Source: Thermohalobaculum sp963721105 (GTDB lineage: Bacteria > Pseudomonadota > Alphaproteobacteria > Rhodobacterales > Rhodobacteraceae). Taken from it: a DNA stretch of 64,000 bases. Position numbers and translations under genes: made by a program. The stretch covers positions 310,001 to 374,000 of the forward strand of contig CAVRHY010000005.1 of NCBI GenBank assembly GCA_963721105.1, read 5' to 3'. A model generated the notes under the pieces. That model was given only the letters and a program-made list of their open reading frames with translations. It was not told the origin of the DNA and ran no database searches. Of the stretch, positions 35,772 to 44,886 are shown in pieces. Numbering within the stretch: position 1 is the first letter of the stretch; the number at the start of each line of letters is the position of its first letter.

Positions 35772-36204
35772 TCAGGCGACCGAGGCCTTCTGCCTGCCCT
35801 CGACGACCTCGTGCAGCGCCATGCCGGTCAGCATGGCGACGACGAACAGCGCCACCGGCCAGCCGCCCAATGTCAGCGCCGCCAGCGCCGGGCCGGGGCA
35901 GAAGCCGACCAGCCCCCAGCCGAGGCCGAACAGCGCCGCCCCGCCCAGCAGGCGCGCGTCGACGTGCCCGGCCGGCCGGCCGGGAAAGCTGTCGCCGCAG
36001 GCCGGCGAGCGCATCCGCCCGGCGACCCGCCAGGCGATCAGCATCGGGATCATCGCGCCAGCCCATGACAAAGGCCAGCGTCGGGTCCCAGGCGCCGCTC
36101 GCGACGTCCAGAAAGGCGCGCACCCGCGCCGGGTCGATCATGTCCGAAACCATCAGCCCAGCGCCGAACATCGCGCCGGCCAGCAGCGACAGCAGCACCT
36201 GCAT
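35772..36204 (-). pseudogene. DUF6691/YeeE-YedE second half, frame-disrupted
   Basis: A 143-residue (after repair) membrane protein, the partner of the YeeE/YedE half encoded upstream. N-terminus MQVLLSLLAGAMFGAGLMVSD; frame change at 36060, where dropping one base restores AFVMGGAMIPMLIAWRV; then GFCPGPALAALT with the conserved Cys, and a last helix before ALHEVVEG. YeeE/YedE-type pairs import thiosulfate or other sulfur species. Start 36204 is four bases after the partner's stop. Confidence 0.82.
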
Positions 36205-36207
36205 GGC

Positions 36208-36642
36208 TCAGCCCCCTACCAGCATCGGGCGCAGCACGCTCGCCGCCAGCACGCCGACGGCCATGAACGCCCCCGTGGCCGCCAGCGAGCGCGGCGAGAA
36301 CCGCGTCATCCCGCAAACTCCGTGCCCGCTCGTGCAGCCGCTGCCCAGCCGGGTGCCATAGCCGACGAGCAGCCCGCCGGCGATGACCAGCAGCGGCCCG
36401 CCGCCGACCCCGATCGCCGGCGCCCCGACGACCGCCGCCAGCAGCAGCGGCGCGCCGATCAGGCCAACCAGGAAGGCCAGGTCCTCGCCCCACTGCACCC
36501 GTCCCCAGGGCCGAAGCGCCGAACTGGCGATACCGCTGATCCCTGCAATGCGGCCCAGCCCGAGCAGGAAGATGGCCGCCGCCACACCGATCATCAGCCC
36601 GCCGGCCAGCCCGGCCAGCACATCCCCGACATCGACAACCAT
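36208..36642 (-). CDS. YeeE/YedE family sulfur transporter half
   Basis: A 144-residue half-size YeeE/YedE protein with four to five transmembrane helices and the GSGCTSGHGVCG signature (about 95-106), whose cysteines are thought to pass sulfur. Start ATG 36642; the frame is also open to 36684. The upstream 30 bases contain an AT-rich stretch (TATAACAAAATATATATG around 36675) in otherwise GC-rich DNA, a clear promoter candidate. No rhodanese or BigR-type regulator is adjacent. Confidence 0.88.
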   Translation of the reverse strand: MVVDVGDVLAGLAGGLMIGVAAAIFLLGLGRIAGISGIASSALRPWGRVQWGEDLAFLVGLIGAPLLLAAVVGAPAIGVGGGPLLVIAGGLLVGYGTRLGSGCTSGHGVCGMTRFSPRSLAATGAFMAVGVLAASVLRPMLVGG

Positions 36643-36721
36643 TTCCGGCACCCCCGTTCGCCGATCACCCCAGCGATATAACAAAATATATATGATGCCG
36701 GCGAACCGTGCCGGAACCGCG

Positions 36722-37642
36722 CTATCCTGCCGCGACGGCTTCCTCGCCAGCGACGCGATCGAGCAGCCCCAGCCCGGCCAGCGCCCGACGGACCGCGGCC
36801 TTCTGCGCCGCCGTCGCGGGCGAGGTCGGCCGGCGCGCCACGCCCGCCGGCACGCCCTGCAGCGCCTGGGCGTACTTGCAGAGGCTCGGCATGTTGTCCT
36901 GCCCGATCGCGTCCCACAGCGGCATCAGCCGCTCGTGCAGCCCGCGCGCGGTGTCGTGGTCGCCCGCCTGCACGGCGTCCCACAGCCGCACCGAGGGTCC
37001 CGGTGCCGCCGCCAGCACCGCCGCGATCGATCCGCGCGCGCCCAGCACGTAGGAGAGGTACAGCAGCGCATCGACCGCCGAGAAGATCAGGTTTTCCGGC
37101 TTTGCCCGGCGCTGGAGCTCGGCAAACAGCTTCATGTCGCCGGCCGACTGCTTGACCCCGGCGACGCCCGGCACCTCGTCCATGATGCGCAGCAGCAGGT
37201 CGGGCGAGAGATAGCACCAGGGCACGACGTTGTAGATCAGGATCGGCAGCCCGCACTCGCCGTGGATGCGGCGGAAATGCTCGACCATCGCGTCGTCGTC
37301 CGGGCGGAACAGGTAGGAGGGCGGCGTGACCTGCAGGGCGACGACGCCCAGCCCCGCCACCTGCCGCCCGCGCGCGGCAACCTCGGCGGTCGAGTTGGCG
37401 ATGATGCCGGCGACCACCGGCACGCGGTCGCCCGCGGCGCGCACCGTCTCGGCCAGCACGTCGCGGTGCTCCTCGCGCGTCAGCGCGTGGCCCTCGCCTG
37501 TCGAGCCGCCGGCGGCCAGCCCGTGCACGCCCTCGCCGATCAGCCAGTCGACCTGGGCGCCGACGGTGTTCAGGTCGACGCTGTCATCCTCGCGAAACGG
37601 CGTGGTGAAGGGGGCGATGACGCCCCGCAGTCGGTCCAGCAT
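36722..37642 (-). CDS. Dihydrodipicolinate synthase/N-acetylneuraminate lyase family
   Basis: A 306-residue TIM-barrel class I aldolase. Schiff-base Lys in GVAGVKQSAGD (about 165), GGSTGEGHALT (about 45, pyruvate carboxylate binding), YNVVPWCYLS replacing the usual YNVPGRT with the proton-relay Tyr kept. The changes around YNV suggest that it is not housekeeping DapA but a catabolic lyase (2-keto-3-deoxy sugar acid or hydroxyproline-type). Start at 37642 with GGGGAGGA. Stand-alone gene between cspA and the YeeE pair. Confidence 0.88.
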   Translation of the reverse strand: MLDRLRGVIAPFTTPFREDDSVDLNTVGAQVDWLIGEGVHGLAAGGSTGEGHALTREEHRDVLAETVRAAGDRVPVVAGIIANSTAEVAARGRQVAGLGVVALQVTPPSYLFRPDDDAMVEHFRRIHGECGLPILIYNVVPWCYLSPDLLLRIMDEVPGVAGVKQSAGDMKLFAELQRRAKPENLIFSAVDALLYLSYVLGARGSIAAVLAAAPGPSVRLWDAVQAGDHDTARGLHERLMPLWDAIGQDNMPSLCKYAQALQGVPAGVARRPTSPATAAQKAAVRRALAGLGLLDRVAGEEAVAAG

Positions 37643-37757
37643 GACATCCTCCCCTTTATGGCAGGATGCGCGCGCACCCCGTGCACCGCAAGTGGCGCGG
37701 CTTGCACGCGCCGCCAACGGCCCGGGCGCCTCCGCCGGACCGCCGCGGATCAGTCGC

Positions 37758-37964
37758 TCAGAGCAATTCCAGGTCGCCCGCCGACTGGCGGCCGTCGCGG
37801 CCCTCGCGCAGCTCGTACTGGACCTTCTGGTTGTCGGCCAGGCTCTCCAGCCCGGCGCTCTGCACGGCGGTGATGTGGACGAAGATGTCCTTGCCACCGT
37901 CATCCGGCGCGATGAATCCGTAACCCTTCGTGGTGTTGAACCACTTCACGGTTCCCGTCGGCAT
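37758..37964 (-). CDS. Cold-shock protein (CspA family)
   Basis: A 68-residue cold-shock-domain protein; RNP1 KGYGFIAPD and RNP2 DIFVHITAV are intact. Its C-terminus carries an extra REGRDGRQSAGDLELL, longer than the minimal CspA. Start at 37964 with AGGGGA. The 250 bases upstream are gene-free, leaving room for the long structured 5' leader often seen on cold-shock genes. Confidence 0.95.
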   Translation of the reverse strand: MPTGTVKWFNTTKGYGFIAPDDGGKDIFVHITAVQSAGLESLADNQKVQYELREGRDGRQSAGDLELL

Positions 37965-38215
37965 CTCTATTCCCCTGCGTCTCGTCGGGGCCACGGCCCC
38001 CTCGTCCAAGCGCGAAGACTGGTGGACCGTCCGCGCCTTCTGAACGTGCGAAGCATTGCGAGGTGCCAGGCCAGATCGCATCCGCCCCCAGGACGGACAC
38101 CCCAAACGCTACCGCAGGGGGTGATTCTGCACAACGCTGATCGCGGCGGACGGGAGGAGGCCGGCCCGCGCTCCCCTCCCGCCGACCGACCAATTCGAGA
38201 CGCCGCACGCGGCCT

Positions 38216-38485
38216 TCAGCGCCGCCCGCGCGCCCCGCCCCGCCGGCGCCCGCTGCCGGGCGGCCCCTCGGCGGCCTCGACCAGCAGCGCCGTCATCGGG
38301 TGCTCCGCCGGCGGCGCATAGGCGGCAATCAACGCCGCCGCCGCCTCGGCCGGCGCCGCTCCGGCCGGCAGGCCGAGCGCCCAGTCGAGAAAGATCGACC
38401 GGCAGTCGGCCGCCCCGATGCCCTCGATACGGTAGGATTCGGCGATCACGTTGCGCGAATCGTATCTCTCGGCGGCTTCGGTCAT
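38216..38485 (-). CDS. Hypothetical protein
   Basis: An 89-residue protein starting MTEAAERYDSRNVIAESYRIEGIG. The centre (AADCRSIFLDWALGLPAGAAP ... ALIAAYAPPAEHPMTALL) suggests a small helical protein; the C-terminus is Gly/Arg-rich. Weak ribosome site. Proteins of this plan occur as short conserved genes in alphaproteobacteria, but I do not recognise a function. It is divergent from the DUF3775 gene. Confidence 0.6.
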   Translation of the reverse strand: MTEAAERYDSRNVIAESYRIEGIGAADCRSIFLDWALGLPAGAAPAEAAAALIAAYAPPAEHPMTALLVEAAEGPPGSGRRRGGARGRR

Positions 38486-38634
38486 CGCTGCGGATTACCC
38501 TGCGCCCGGACGCCCCGCAACCGGCCCGCAACCGGCCCCGCAACGGGATCGGCGCCGGTGCGTTGCCCCCTCGAACGCGAAGACATACCTCGCGGACGAG
38601 CGGGCCCGGCGATCCCGGGCGGACAGGAGGACAC

Positions 38635-39201
38635 ATGCCAGACCGAAAGCAACGGCCGCTCGACAGCCAGCAGCCGGACGACCCGACACAGGCGACCGAG
38701 GCGCCCGAGACCATGCCCCCCCGGCCCGAGCCGCAGCGCCCGGCGACGCCGCGCCCCGGCCTCGCGAACACCACGCCCGACGAGGACGCGCCCGAGCTCA
38801 GCATCGACACCAACACGGTCGCCTGGATCATCGTCAAGGCGCGCGAGTTCGACATGAAGGAGCCGGGCACCGCCGAGACCGACGAGGACGACGGCGACAA
38901 CCCGCTCGGCGTGCTCGAGGACCGGGCCGACGACCCGACCGCGATCGAGCTGCGCAACTGGATCTCGGATCTCGACGACGACGCGCAGGCCGAGCTGGTC
39001 GCCCTCATGTGGCTCGGCCGCGGTGACGACGACGAGGCTGGCAGCTTTGCCGAGCTCGTCGCGGAGGCCCGCCGCCGCCAGGTCCACGGCAAGCGGACGG
39101 TCGGCTACCTGCTCGGCACGCCGCGCCTCGGCGACTATCTCGAGGAAGGGCTGGAGAAGCTCGGCATCGACACCACCACCCTCGAGGGCGGCCTGCGCTG
39201 A
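38635..39201 (+). CDS. DUF3775 domain-containing protein
   Basis: A 188-residue protein. About 60 Pro/Glu/Thr-rich residues come first; the DUF3775 domain then starts at ELSIDTNTVAWIIVKAREFD (about 57-76) and continues through LRNWISDLDDDAQAELVALMWLGRGD and LGTPRLGDYLEEGLEKLG. The function is unknown. Start 38635 has CAGGAGGAC, an ideal ribosome site. Confidence 0.9.
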   Translation: MPDRKQRPLDSQQPDDPTQATEAPETMPPRPEPQRPATPRPGLANTTPDEDAPELSIDTNTVAWIIVKAREFDMKEPGTAETDEDDGDNPLGVLEDRADDPTAIELRNWISDLDDDAQAELVALMWLGRGDDDEAGSFAELVAEARRRQVHGKRTVGYLLGTPRLGDYLEEGLEKLGIDTTTLEGGLR

Positions 39202-39446
39202 CCGCCCGCCGGCACGCCGACCGGCCCCCGCTGTCCGCCCCACCGCGCCGGCATCGCAGTCTGCCCCGCGCTGACCGTGCACCCGGGCGGCCTCCGGCGG
39301 CGGCCCGGGCTGACCGCGCCCGCGCCGGCACAGTAAAGGGGGGCCACTCCGCCACCACCGTCGATTGCCCCGGGCGCTCCGCGCCACCCGGCCGCACGGC
39401 CCTCTTGCCTTGGTTGACCGACGGGACCGCCGCCGAGGCCGATGCC

Positions 39447-40231
39447 TCAGACCACCTCGACCTCGACAGCCGCCAGCCCGTCCAGCTCGTAGCGCACCCG
39501 GTCGCCCGCCTGCCGGGAACCGCGTCCGCGTCGCCGAGCCGGTGATGACGTGCTCGCCGCGGCCGACCGTCCGCCCGGCCGCCGAGGCGTGGTTCAGCAC
39601 CCAGGCCAGCGAGGCCAGCGGCGCCGCCGCGCCGGTGACGAAGTGCTCGTCCTCCTGCCCCGGCTGGCGGATGGTCGCCGGCAGCGCGTGCAGGTCCAGC
39701 GCCTGCCAGTCCGGGATCGGCTCGCCAAGCACGACGCCGCCGCACCAGGCGTTGTCGGCAGACCAGCGTGAAGGCGTCGAGCGCCGAGTAATCGGCGCCC
39801 CGATCCTCGATCAGCTCGTAGGCCGGCCGCACCCCGGCGATCAGCGCGCGCACGCTGTCGCGGTCGTGCGGCGCCGCCTGCGGCGGCACGTCGGCCGCCA
39901 TCTCGAAGGCCAGCTCGAACTCCAGCCCCAGCCGGCGGAACTCGGCCAGCGGCACGGTCGCCGGCGACCACCGTATGTCGCGCGCGAAGAACATGCCGGC
40001 GACGGGCTGCGAGATGCCGACCATCTCCTGCAGCGGCTTCGAGCTCAGCGCGATCTTGCGCCCCGCAACCGGCCCGCGCCGCTCGGCCAGCTTCTCCTGC
40101 AACGCCGCCTGCGCCCGATAGGCCTCGGCCAAATCGGCCGGCGCCAGCTCGCCCGTCAGCGATTCATACCCCGCCCGGGCATCCCAGTCGGCCGCCAGCT
40201 TCTCGGCGATCCGCGCCACCCTGTCGCTCAT
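39447..40231 (-). pseudogene. 2-keto-4-pentenoate hydratase/fumarylacetoacetase-family protein, frame-disrupted
   Basis: About 260 residues after repair, the size of MhpD/XylJ-type hydratases of meta-cleavage pathways. Seen: start ATG 40231 (GGGGGAGGGAG), GYESLTGELAPADLAEAYRAQ, RGPVAGRKIALSSKPLQEMVG, LGLEFELAFEM with the metal-binding Glu residues, AYELIEDRG; break near 39757; DNAWCGGVVLGEP and LASLAWVLNH; break near 39513; and GDRVRYELDGL at the end. Each break equals one extra base. Related enzymes hydrate 2-hydroxypenta-2,4-dienoate or act as 4-oxalocrotonate decarboxylase; no aromatic-ring genes are adjacent. Confidence 0.83.
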
Positions 40232-42622
40232 TTCTCCCTCCCCCGGCATCGGCGGCACGTCCTGTCCGGCTTCGAACAGCCGGATGCGCGCCGCAAACAA
40301 CTCGGCCCCTTCTCTCACCTCCCCGGCATCGAAACCATACGCCACGCACAGCGCCTCCGCCCGCCCCGGCTCCGCGACCTCGTCGGCCGGCCCCGCCGCC
40401 GCCAGCACTCGATGCGCGAAGGCGAGCCAGCGCCCGACCGTGCAGGCGCAGCGCCGCTCCCCAGCGACCCTGGAAGGCGCGCAGCTCGGCAAAGTTGTTC
40501 AGGCGCGTCCCAACCTCCCGGCTGGCGCAACCGTTCAGGCGCAGCCCGATCGCCAGCGCCTGCCGGTAACGCCGCTCCGCCAGCGCCAGCTTGTCGCGCC
40601 GCGCCGCCCCGGCCACCGGCGCCCGACCATCTCCGCCAGATGCCGTGGGTCGAGAGCCAGACCGCCCGGCGCTCATCCGGAACCCCGGCCGCCTCGTCGA
40701 TCTCGACGGCCCGCGCCGCCATCGCCTCGGCCTCCTCCACCCGGCCGAGCCGCCAGAGCCGCCCGGCCAGGTTGTTGCACGCGATCCCGACGTCTTCGTG
40801 CGCTGCCCCCAGCCGCGCCTCCTTCAGCCGTAGCGACGCCTCGGCATAGACCAGCGCCTGCGCGTCGCGCCGCTGACTGCCGAGGTAGATCGAGGCCTGG
40901 TTCAGCAGATAGTCCGTCGCCGCGACCGCCGGCGGATCGTCGGCCAGCGCCGCGACATGCGGCCCCAGCCGTGCGCAGTCCGGCCAGTTTTCGTGGTATT
41001 CTGGACTGCGTGCGCCGCCCGGATACCCCGCCGCAACAACCGCCGCGGCCACCGCCCGCCAGTCGACCGCCCCCTCCGTCCCGTTCGGGCCCGGGCCAGG
41101 TCCCGCCCCACCGTCACCCCCGCGAACACGGGGGCCTCCCGCCACCGCGTCCCCGTCACCCCCGCAAAGGCGGTCATCTCGACCCGTCCCCGCCTCACCG
41201 TCACCCCCCTCGCAGACCGGCACCACCCGCCGCCGCCGCCTCACCGTCACCCCCGCGAACGCGGGGGTCTCCCACCGCACCGTCACCCCCTCGCAGGCCG
41301 GCGTCACCCACCACCCCCGCGCCGTCACCCCCGCGAAGGCGGGGGTCTCCCGCCTCCGCGATCACCGCTCGCTGAACCGCCTGCGTCATTCGGTGGATGC
41401 GCCAGGATGGCGCCCCGTCGCGCACCTCGCCCCGCTCGGCCAGCGACCTGCGCTCCAACTCCGCAAAGGCCCGCTCGACTGCAGCTTCATCGCGCGCCAG
41501 CGCCATGACCGGAGCGGAGATGTCGTCCCAGAACTCCCGCGGGTTTGGCAAACTCGACTTCGGGACCCCCGTCACCAGCCCAACCCACAGATCCTCCGGG
41601 GCCAGCCAGGCGAACACCTTCATCAGCAGCGCCGCGGCCGGCCCCAGACGGTCCAGCGACAGCCGGACCGCGCCTTAGACCGAGTCCGGATAGTCGCCGA
41701 CCGCCTCGGGCCGGACCCGGATCAGCTCGGCAATCCGCTCCTCAGCCTCGCCAAACCCCGTCCCAGGCGCGTCGCGCAGCCAGGCGCCGGCCGTCACCAG
41801 CGCCAGCGGCAGCCCGTCCAGCGCGCGCGCCAGTTGCCACGCCCCGGCCCGTCCGCCGGCCCGCCTCGCATTGTCGCCGGCGGCCTGCCACAGCACCTCG
41901 ACACCGGCCCCGCGCTCTGTCTCGACGTCCAGCGCGCCGACTGGCCAGGGCGAGAAATCCTCGCCCGTCCAGTCCGGATTTCGCGAGGTGACCAGCACCT
42001 CCAGCCCGGGCCGCCGCCGCGGCAGCCAGTTGGCAAGCTCCGCCTGCCGCTCGGCATTGTCATAGACCAGCAGCCAGCGCCCGCCGCCGGCCCCGACCAG
42101 GTCGCGGGCGCGGGCGCAGAGCACGCCCGCGTCGGTCTCGCCCGCTAGCGAGGGGTCCAGCGTCTTCGCCAGCCAGACCATCGCCTCGCGCAGCCCCTCC
42201 TCGCCCGAGGCGTCGATCCAGCAGATGCCGCGATAGAGCCGGCGTCGCCGCTTGACGAAAAGCCGCGCCAGCGTCGACTTGCCCCGCCCGCCACCGCCGT
42301 GCAGCACCACGTGCCGTCCCGACCGGGCCATGTGCCCGACCGTCGAGACCTCGCCGTCCCGCCCCACGACGTCCCGGCCCGGCATGGCGTAATCGCCAAA
42401 GGTCGCCGGCGGCCGGCGCACGTTGCGGACCCACTCAACCACCCCGCGGCGGAGTGGCGGGATGAGCGCCATGCTCACTGGAACCGCGACCGCCAGAACG
42501 ACCGACCACTCGGTGCCGTCCCAATGCACCGGCCCCTCGAGCAGCTCGTCGATGAAAGGCCAGCCGGTCGGCCCCCCGGCCGGCGGGCTGGCCTCCGCGA
42601 CAACGCTCGCCGTCTCCCCCAT
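40232..42622 (-). pseudogene. STAND-type NB-ARC/TPR ATPase, broken by a stop codon, frameshifts and a repeat array
   Basis: A signal-transduction ATPase with two short N-terminal hydrophobic stretches (about 37-60), a P-loop VVLHGGGGRGKSTLARL (about 107), Walker B-like WLLVYDNAE, sensor VLVTSRNPDW and DGLPLALVTAGAWL, i.e. an NB-ARC core. An in-frame TAA at 41675-41677 cuts the protein after about 315 residues; the same frame resumes with LSLDRLGPAAALLMKVFAWL (winged-helix) to about 41350. There a cluster of six palindromic repeats replaces coding sequence. TPR units follow in shifted frames (YAEASLRLKEARLG, HEDVGIACNNLAGRLWRLGRVEEA, VGTRLNNFAELRAFQ). The 3' end, near 40232-40320, is uncertain. 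Such proteins are sensors in immunity or regulation. Confidence 0.75.
41113..41355. repeat. Array of six REP-like palindromes inside the STAND gene
   Basis: Units beginning GTCACCCCC at 41113, 41155, 41200, 41246, 41282 and 41324, spaced 36-46 bases. The better copies read GTCACCCCCGCGAACGCGGG, i.e. a hairpin CCCCGCGAAxGCGGGG followed by TCTCCC; others are decayed. All point the same way. On the minus strand they translate as RLRGGDG-type peptides. Same word family as the palindromes at 20895 and 23114. Confidence 0.85.
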
Positions 42623-42737
42623 GGCGCGAGGCTAGCGGAAAGCGGGCGGCATCAGAAGCATGGCGGAGCGGGACGAAAGCGGCCCGACGGGTGCGAGGCG
42701 CGGTGCGACCTCAGCGCCGGATGTCACCGAAGGGTTT

Positions 42738-42827
42738 GGGGGAGTTGTCACGCAACATGCGCAACTCCCCCGATGGCAGGGGAATTCGCCCGGCCGAAAG
42801 GGCGGAGTCTCTTGCAAGAGGTCCGCC
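42738..42827. repeat. Palindromic element upstream of the STAND gene
   Basis: Holds GGGGGAGTTG/CAACTCCCCC (42738-42747 and 42762-42771), AATTCGCCCGGC at about 42783, and a hairpin GGCGGA-GT-CTCTTGCAAGAG-GT-CCGCC at 42801-42827. The words AATTCGCCCGGC and TCTTGCAAGA recur in inverted order at 63687-63725, so this is one copy of a dispersed element. It also lies just after yebC and could serve as its transcript end. Confidence 0.55.
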
Positions 42828-42916
42828 AGCCGCCCGCCCGTCGCATTGGCAAAAGGTTATCGCGGCCCCGGCGCAAGCCACCAAGGGATGCGCCGCCGCG
42901 GTCCCGGCCGCCCGGC

Positions 42917-43663
42917 CTACGACGCCAGGCGCTCCATGACCTCGTCCGAGACCTCGAAGTTCGCCGTGACGTGCTGGACGTCGTCGTCGTCCTCCAGCGC
43001 GGCGATCAGCTTCATCAGCGTGCCGGCGGTGTCCTCGTCGACGGGGGTCAGCGTCTGCGGCTTCCAGACCAGCCGGACGGACTCGGCCTCGCCCAGCCTC
43101 TCCTCCAGCACCGACGAGACCTCGGCCAGCTCGGTCGCCTCGGTATAGATCGCGTGCCCGTCCTCCGAGCTCTCGACGTCCTCGGCGCCGGCTTCCAGCG
43201 CCGCCTCCATCACCGCGTCCTCGCTGCCGGCCTCGGGCAGGTAGAGGATCTCGCCCTTGCGGTCGAACATGAAGCTGACGGCGCCGGTCTCGGCCATGTT
43301 GCCGCCGTGCTTGCCGAACAGCGAGCGCACGTTGCCGGCCGTGCGGTTGCGGTTGTCGGTCATCACCTCGACGATCATCGCGACGCCGCCGGGGCCGTAG
43401 CCCTCATAGCGGATCTCGTCGTAATTCTCGGCGTCGCCGCCCTGCGATTTCTTGATCGCGCGGTCGATGACGTCCTTCGAGACCGAGCTCGCCTTGGCCT
43501 CCTTGATCGCCAGGCGCAGGCGCGGGTTCTTGTCGGGATCCGGGTCGCCCATCTTGGCGGCGACCGTTATCTCCTTGGCAAGCTTGGAGAAAAGTTTCGA
43601 CCGCGCCGCGTCCTGGCGACCCTTGCGGTGCTGGATATTGGCCCATTTGGAATGGCCGGCCAT
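42917..43663 (-). CDS. YebC/PmpR family transcriptional regulator
   Basis: A 248-residue YebC protein, also linked to relief of ribosome stalling. N-terminus MAGHSKWANIQHRKG is the family signature; then KNPRLRLAIKEAK, YEGYGPGGVAMIVEVMTDN, and KHGGNMAETGAVSFMF. Normal length, clean frame. In many proteobacteria yebC precedes ruvC; here the next gene on the strand is the STAND gene, so ruvCAB is elsewhere or has been separated by an insertion. Confidence 0.96.
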   Translation of the reverse strand: MAGHSKWANIQHRKGRQDAARSKLFSKLAKEITVAAKMGDPDPDKNPRLRLAIKEAKASSVSKDVIDRAIKKSQGGDAENYDEIRYEGYGPGGVAMIVEVMTDNRNRTAGNVRSLFGKHGGNMAETGAVSFMFDRKGEILYLPEAGSEDAVMEAALEAGAEDVESSEDGHAIYTEATELAEVSSVLEERLGEAESVRLVWKPQTLTPVDEDTAGTLMKLIAALEDDDDVQHVTANFEVSDEVMERLAS

Positions 43664-43797
43664 GACGTAAACCCCGACTCGGACTGATTTCGGGCCGACA
43701 TATACGCGCCCGCCGCGCCGCTCTCAAGCCGGGCCGATTCGGGCGGGCGGCGGATTGCCCTCCGGGTCCGGCAGCGGGCTGTCCAGGTCGGCAGCGT

Positions 43798-44283
43798 TCA
43801 GGGCAGCGGGCCGGGCGCGGCGGCATCGGCGGCGGCGAGCACGGCGCAGAGCTGCCGCCGGCGCAGCGCCGGCACGGCCTCGTCGCGCCCGGCCCGGTGG
43901 AGCTCGTCGCGCAGCGGGTCGGCCTGGCCGAGCCGGCCGAGGCGCGCCAGCCCCGCCCAGGCCTCGACCAGCAGCGGATCGCGCCCGACCGCCTCGCAAA
44001 GGCAGTACTCCGCCTCCTCCGCCCGGCCGAGCGCGATCAGCGCCGCGCCGAGCCCGTCGAGAAAGCCCGCCTCGCGCCGCCGCTCGGCGCAGGTGCGGAA
44101 GATGCGCGCCGCCTCCTCGGCCCACCCGGCGCGCAGGCAGGCCCGGCCCAGGACGGCCAGCAGCGCCAGGTCGTGCGGCGACGCGCCGAGGCCCCGGTAG
44201 AGCGCAGAGGCGGCGGCCCCGTAACGGCCTTCGCCCATCAGGCGGACGGCCTCGGCACGGCAGGCGTTCCGGGTGTCGGTCAT
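43798..44283 (-). CDS. Tetratricopeptide repeat protein
   Basis: A 161-residue protein with three to four degenerate TPR helix pairs: YGAAASALYRGLGASPHDLALLAVLGRA-like spacing, WAEEAARIFRTCAERR, GRAEEAEYCLCEAVGRDPLLVEAW. Start 44283 has GGAGG. No signal peptide, so cytoplasmic; probably a protein-interaction module. It lies between a lipoprotein gene and yebC on the same strand. Confidence 0.75.
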   Translation of the reverse strand: MTDTRNACRAEAVRLMGEGRYGAAASALYRGLGASPHDLALLAVLGRACLRAGWAEEAARIFRTCAERRREAGFLDGLGAALIALGRAEEAEYCLCEAVGRDPLLVEAWAGLARLGRLGQADPLRDELHRAGRDEAVPALRRRQLCAVLAAADAAAPGPLP

Positions 44284-44347
44284 TCCAACCTCCGGCGTCG
44301 AGGATGCCGTCGCATGGTTCACGAACGGTAAAAGCCTGCCGGCCGGG

Positions 44348-44833
44348 TCAGTTGCCGACGACGACCGTCACCGGCGCGTTGCCGGGGGCAGGGCCAGGAG
44401 CCGCGCCGAAGGTCGTTCGGGGCGCGCCCCAGGGCGAAATGACAGACATCACGGGGGGCGGCGCGGGCGTGCTGCTGCAGCGCCCGACAAGCTGAAACGA
44501 CCCCAGGTCCTCGAGGAAGGCGACCCGGTCGCCGGCCATCGGGTTCCAGACCTCGCCCGGCCGGACGGCCAGCATGTTGCCCCCGCAGACTTCGCGCCCG
44601 AGGTCCTGCTCGACCAGCGCGGTCGCCAGCCCCTCGTCATCGGCCTCCAGCGGCCGCTCGATCGAGGTCACCCGGGTGAACCAGCTCATCGCGAACGGGT
44701 CGTACTGCGCACGGACGTCGTAGGCGATGCCGTCGCGGTCGAAGGTGTAGAAGCGCGGCGGAAAAAGTTCCCCCATCGGAGGATCGCAGGCGGCCAGCGC
44801 CAGTACGGCCAGCGGCAGCAATACACGCATCAT
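44348..44833 (-). CDS. Lipoprotein, unknown function
   Basis: A 161-residue protein with a lipoprotein signal (VLLPLAVLALAAC, lipobox LAAC at about 14-17). The mature part has PPRFYTFDRDGIAYDVRAQYDPF and ends Pro-rich with a hydrophobic VTVVVGN tail. Two adjacent ATGs (44833, 44830) follow GGGGGAGGGG. Not recognised. Same strand as the SLC13 gene upstream (50 bases). Confidence 0.72.
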   Translation of the reverse strand: MMRVLLPLAVLALAACDPPMGELFPPRFYTFDRDGIAYDVRAQYDPFAMSWFTRVTSIERPLEADDEGLATALVEQDLGREVCGGNMLAVRPGEVWNPMAGDRVAFLEDLGSFQLVGRCSSTPAPPPVMSVISPWGAPRTTFGAAPGPAPGNAPVTVVVGN

Positions 44834-44886
44834 CCCCTCCCCCTCTTGTCTTACAGGGATAAACCGTGCCCCGGGGAGGCGCAAGC

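Noticed and set aside
41113..41355. A CRISPR array
   Set aside because: Spacing is irregular (36-46 bases), the units are palindromic throughout with little unique spacer, copies decay, and no cas gene is near.
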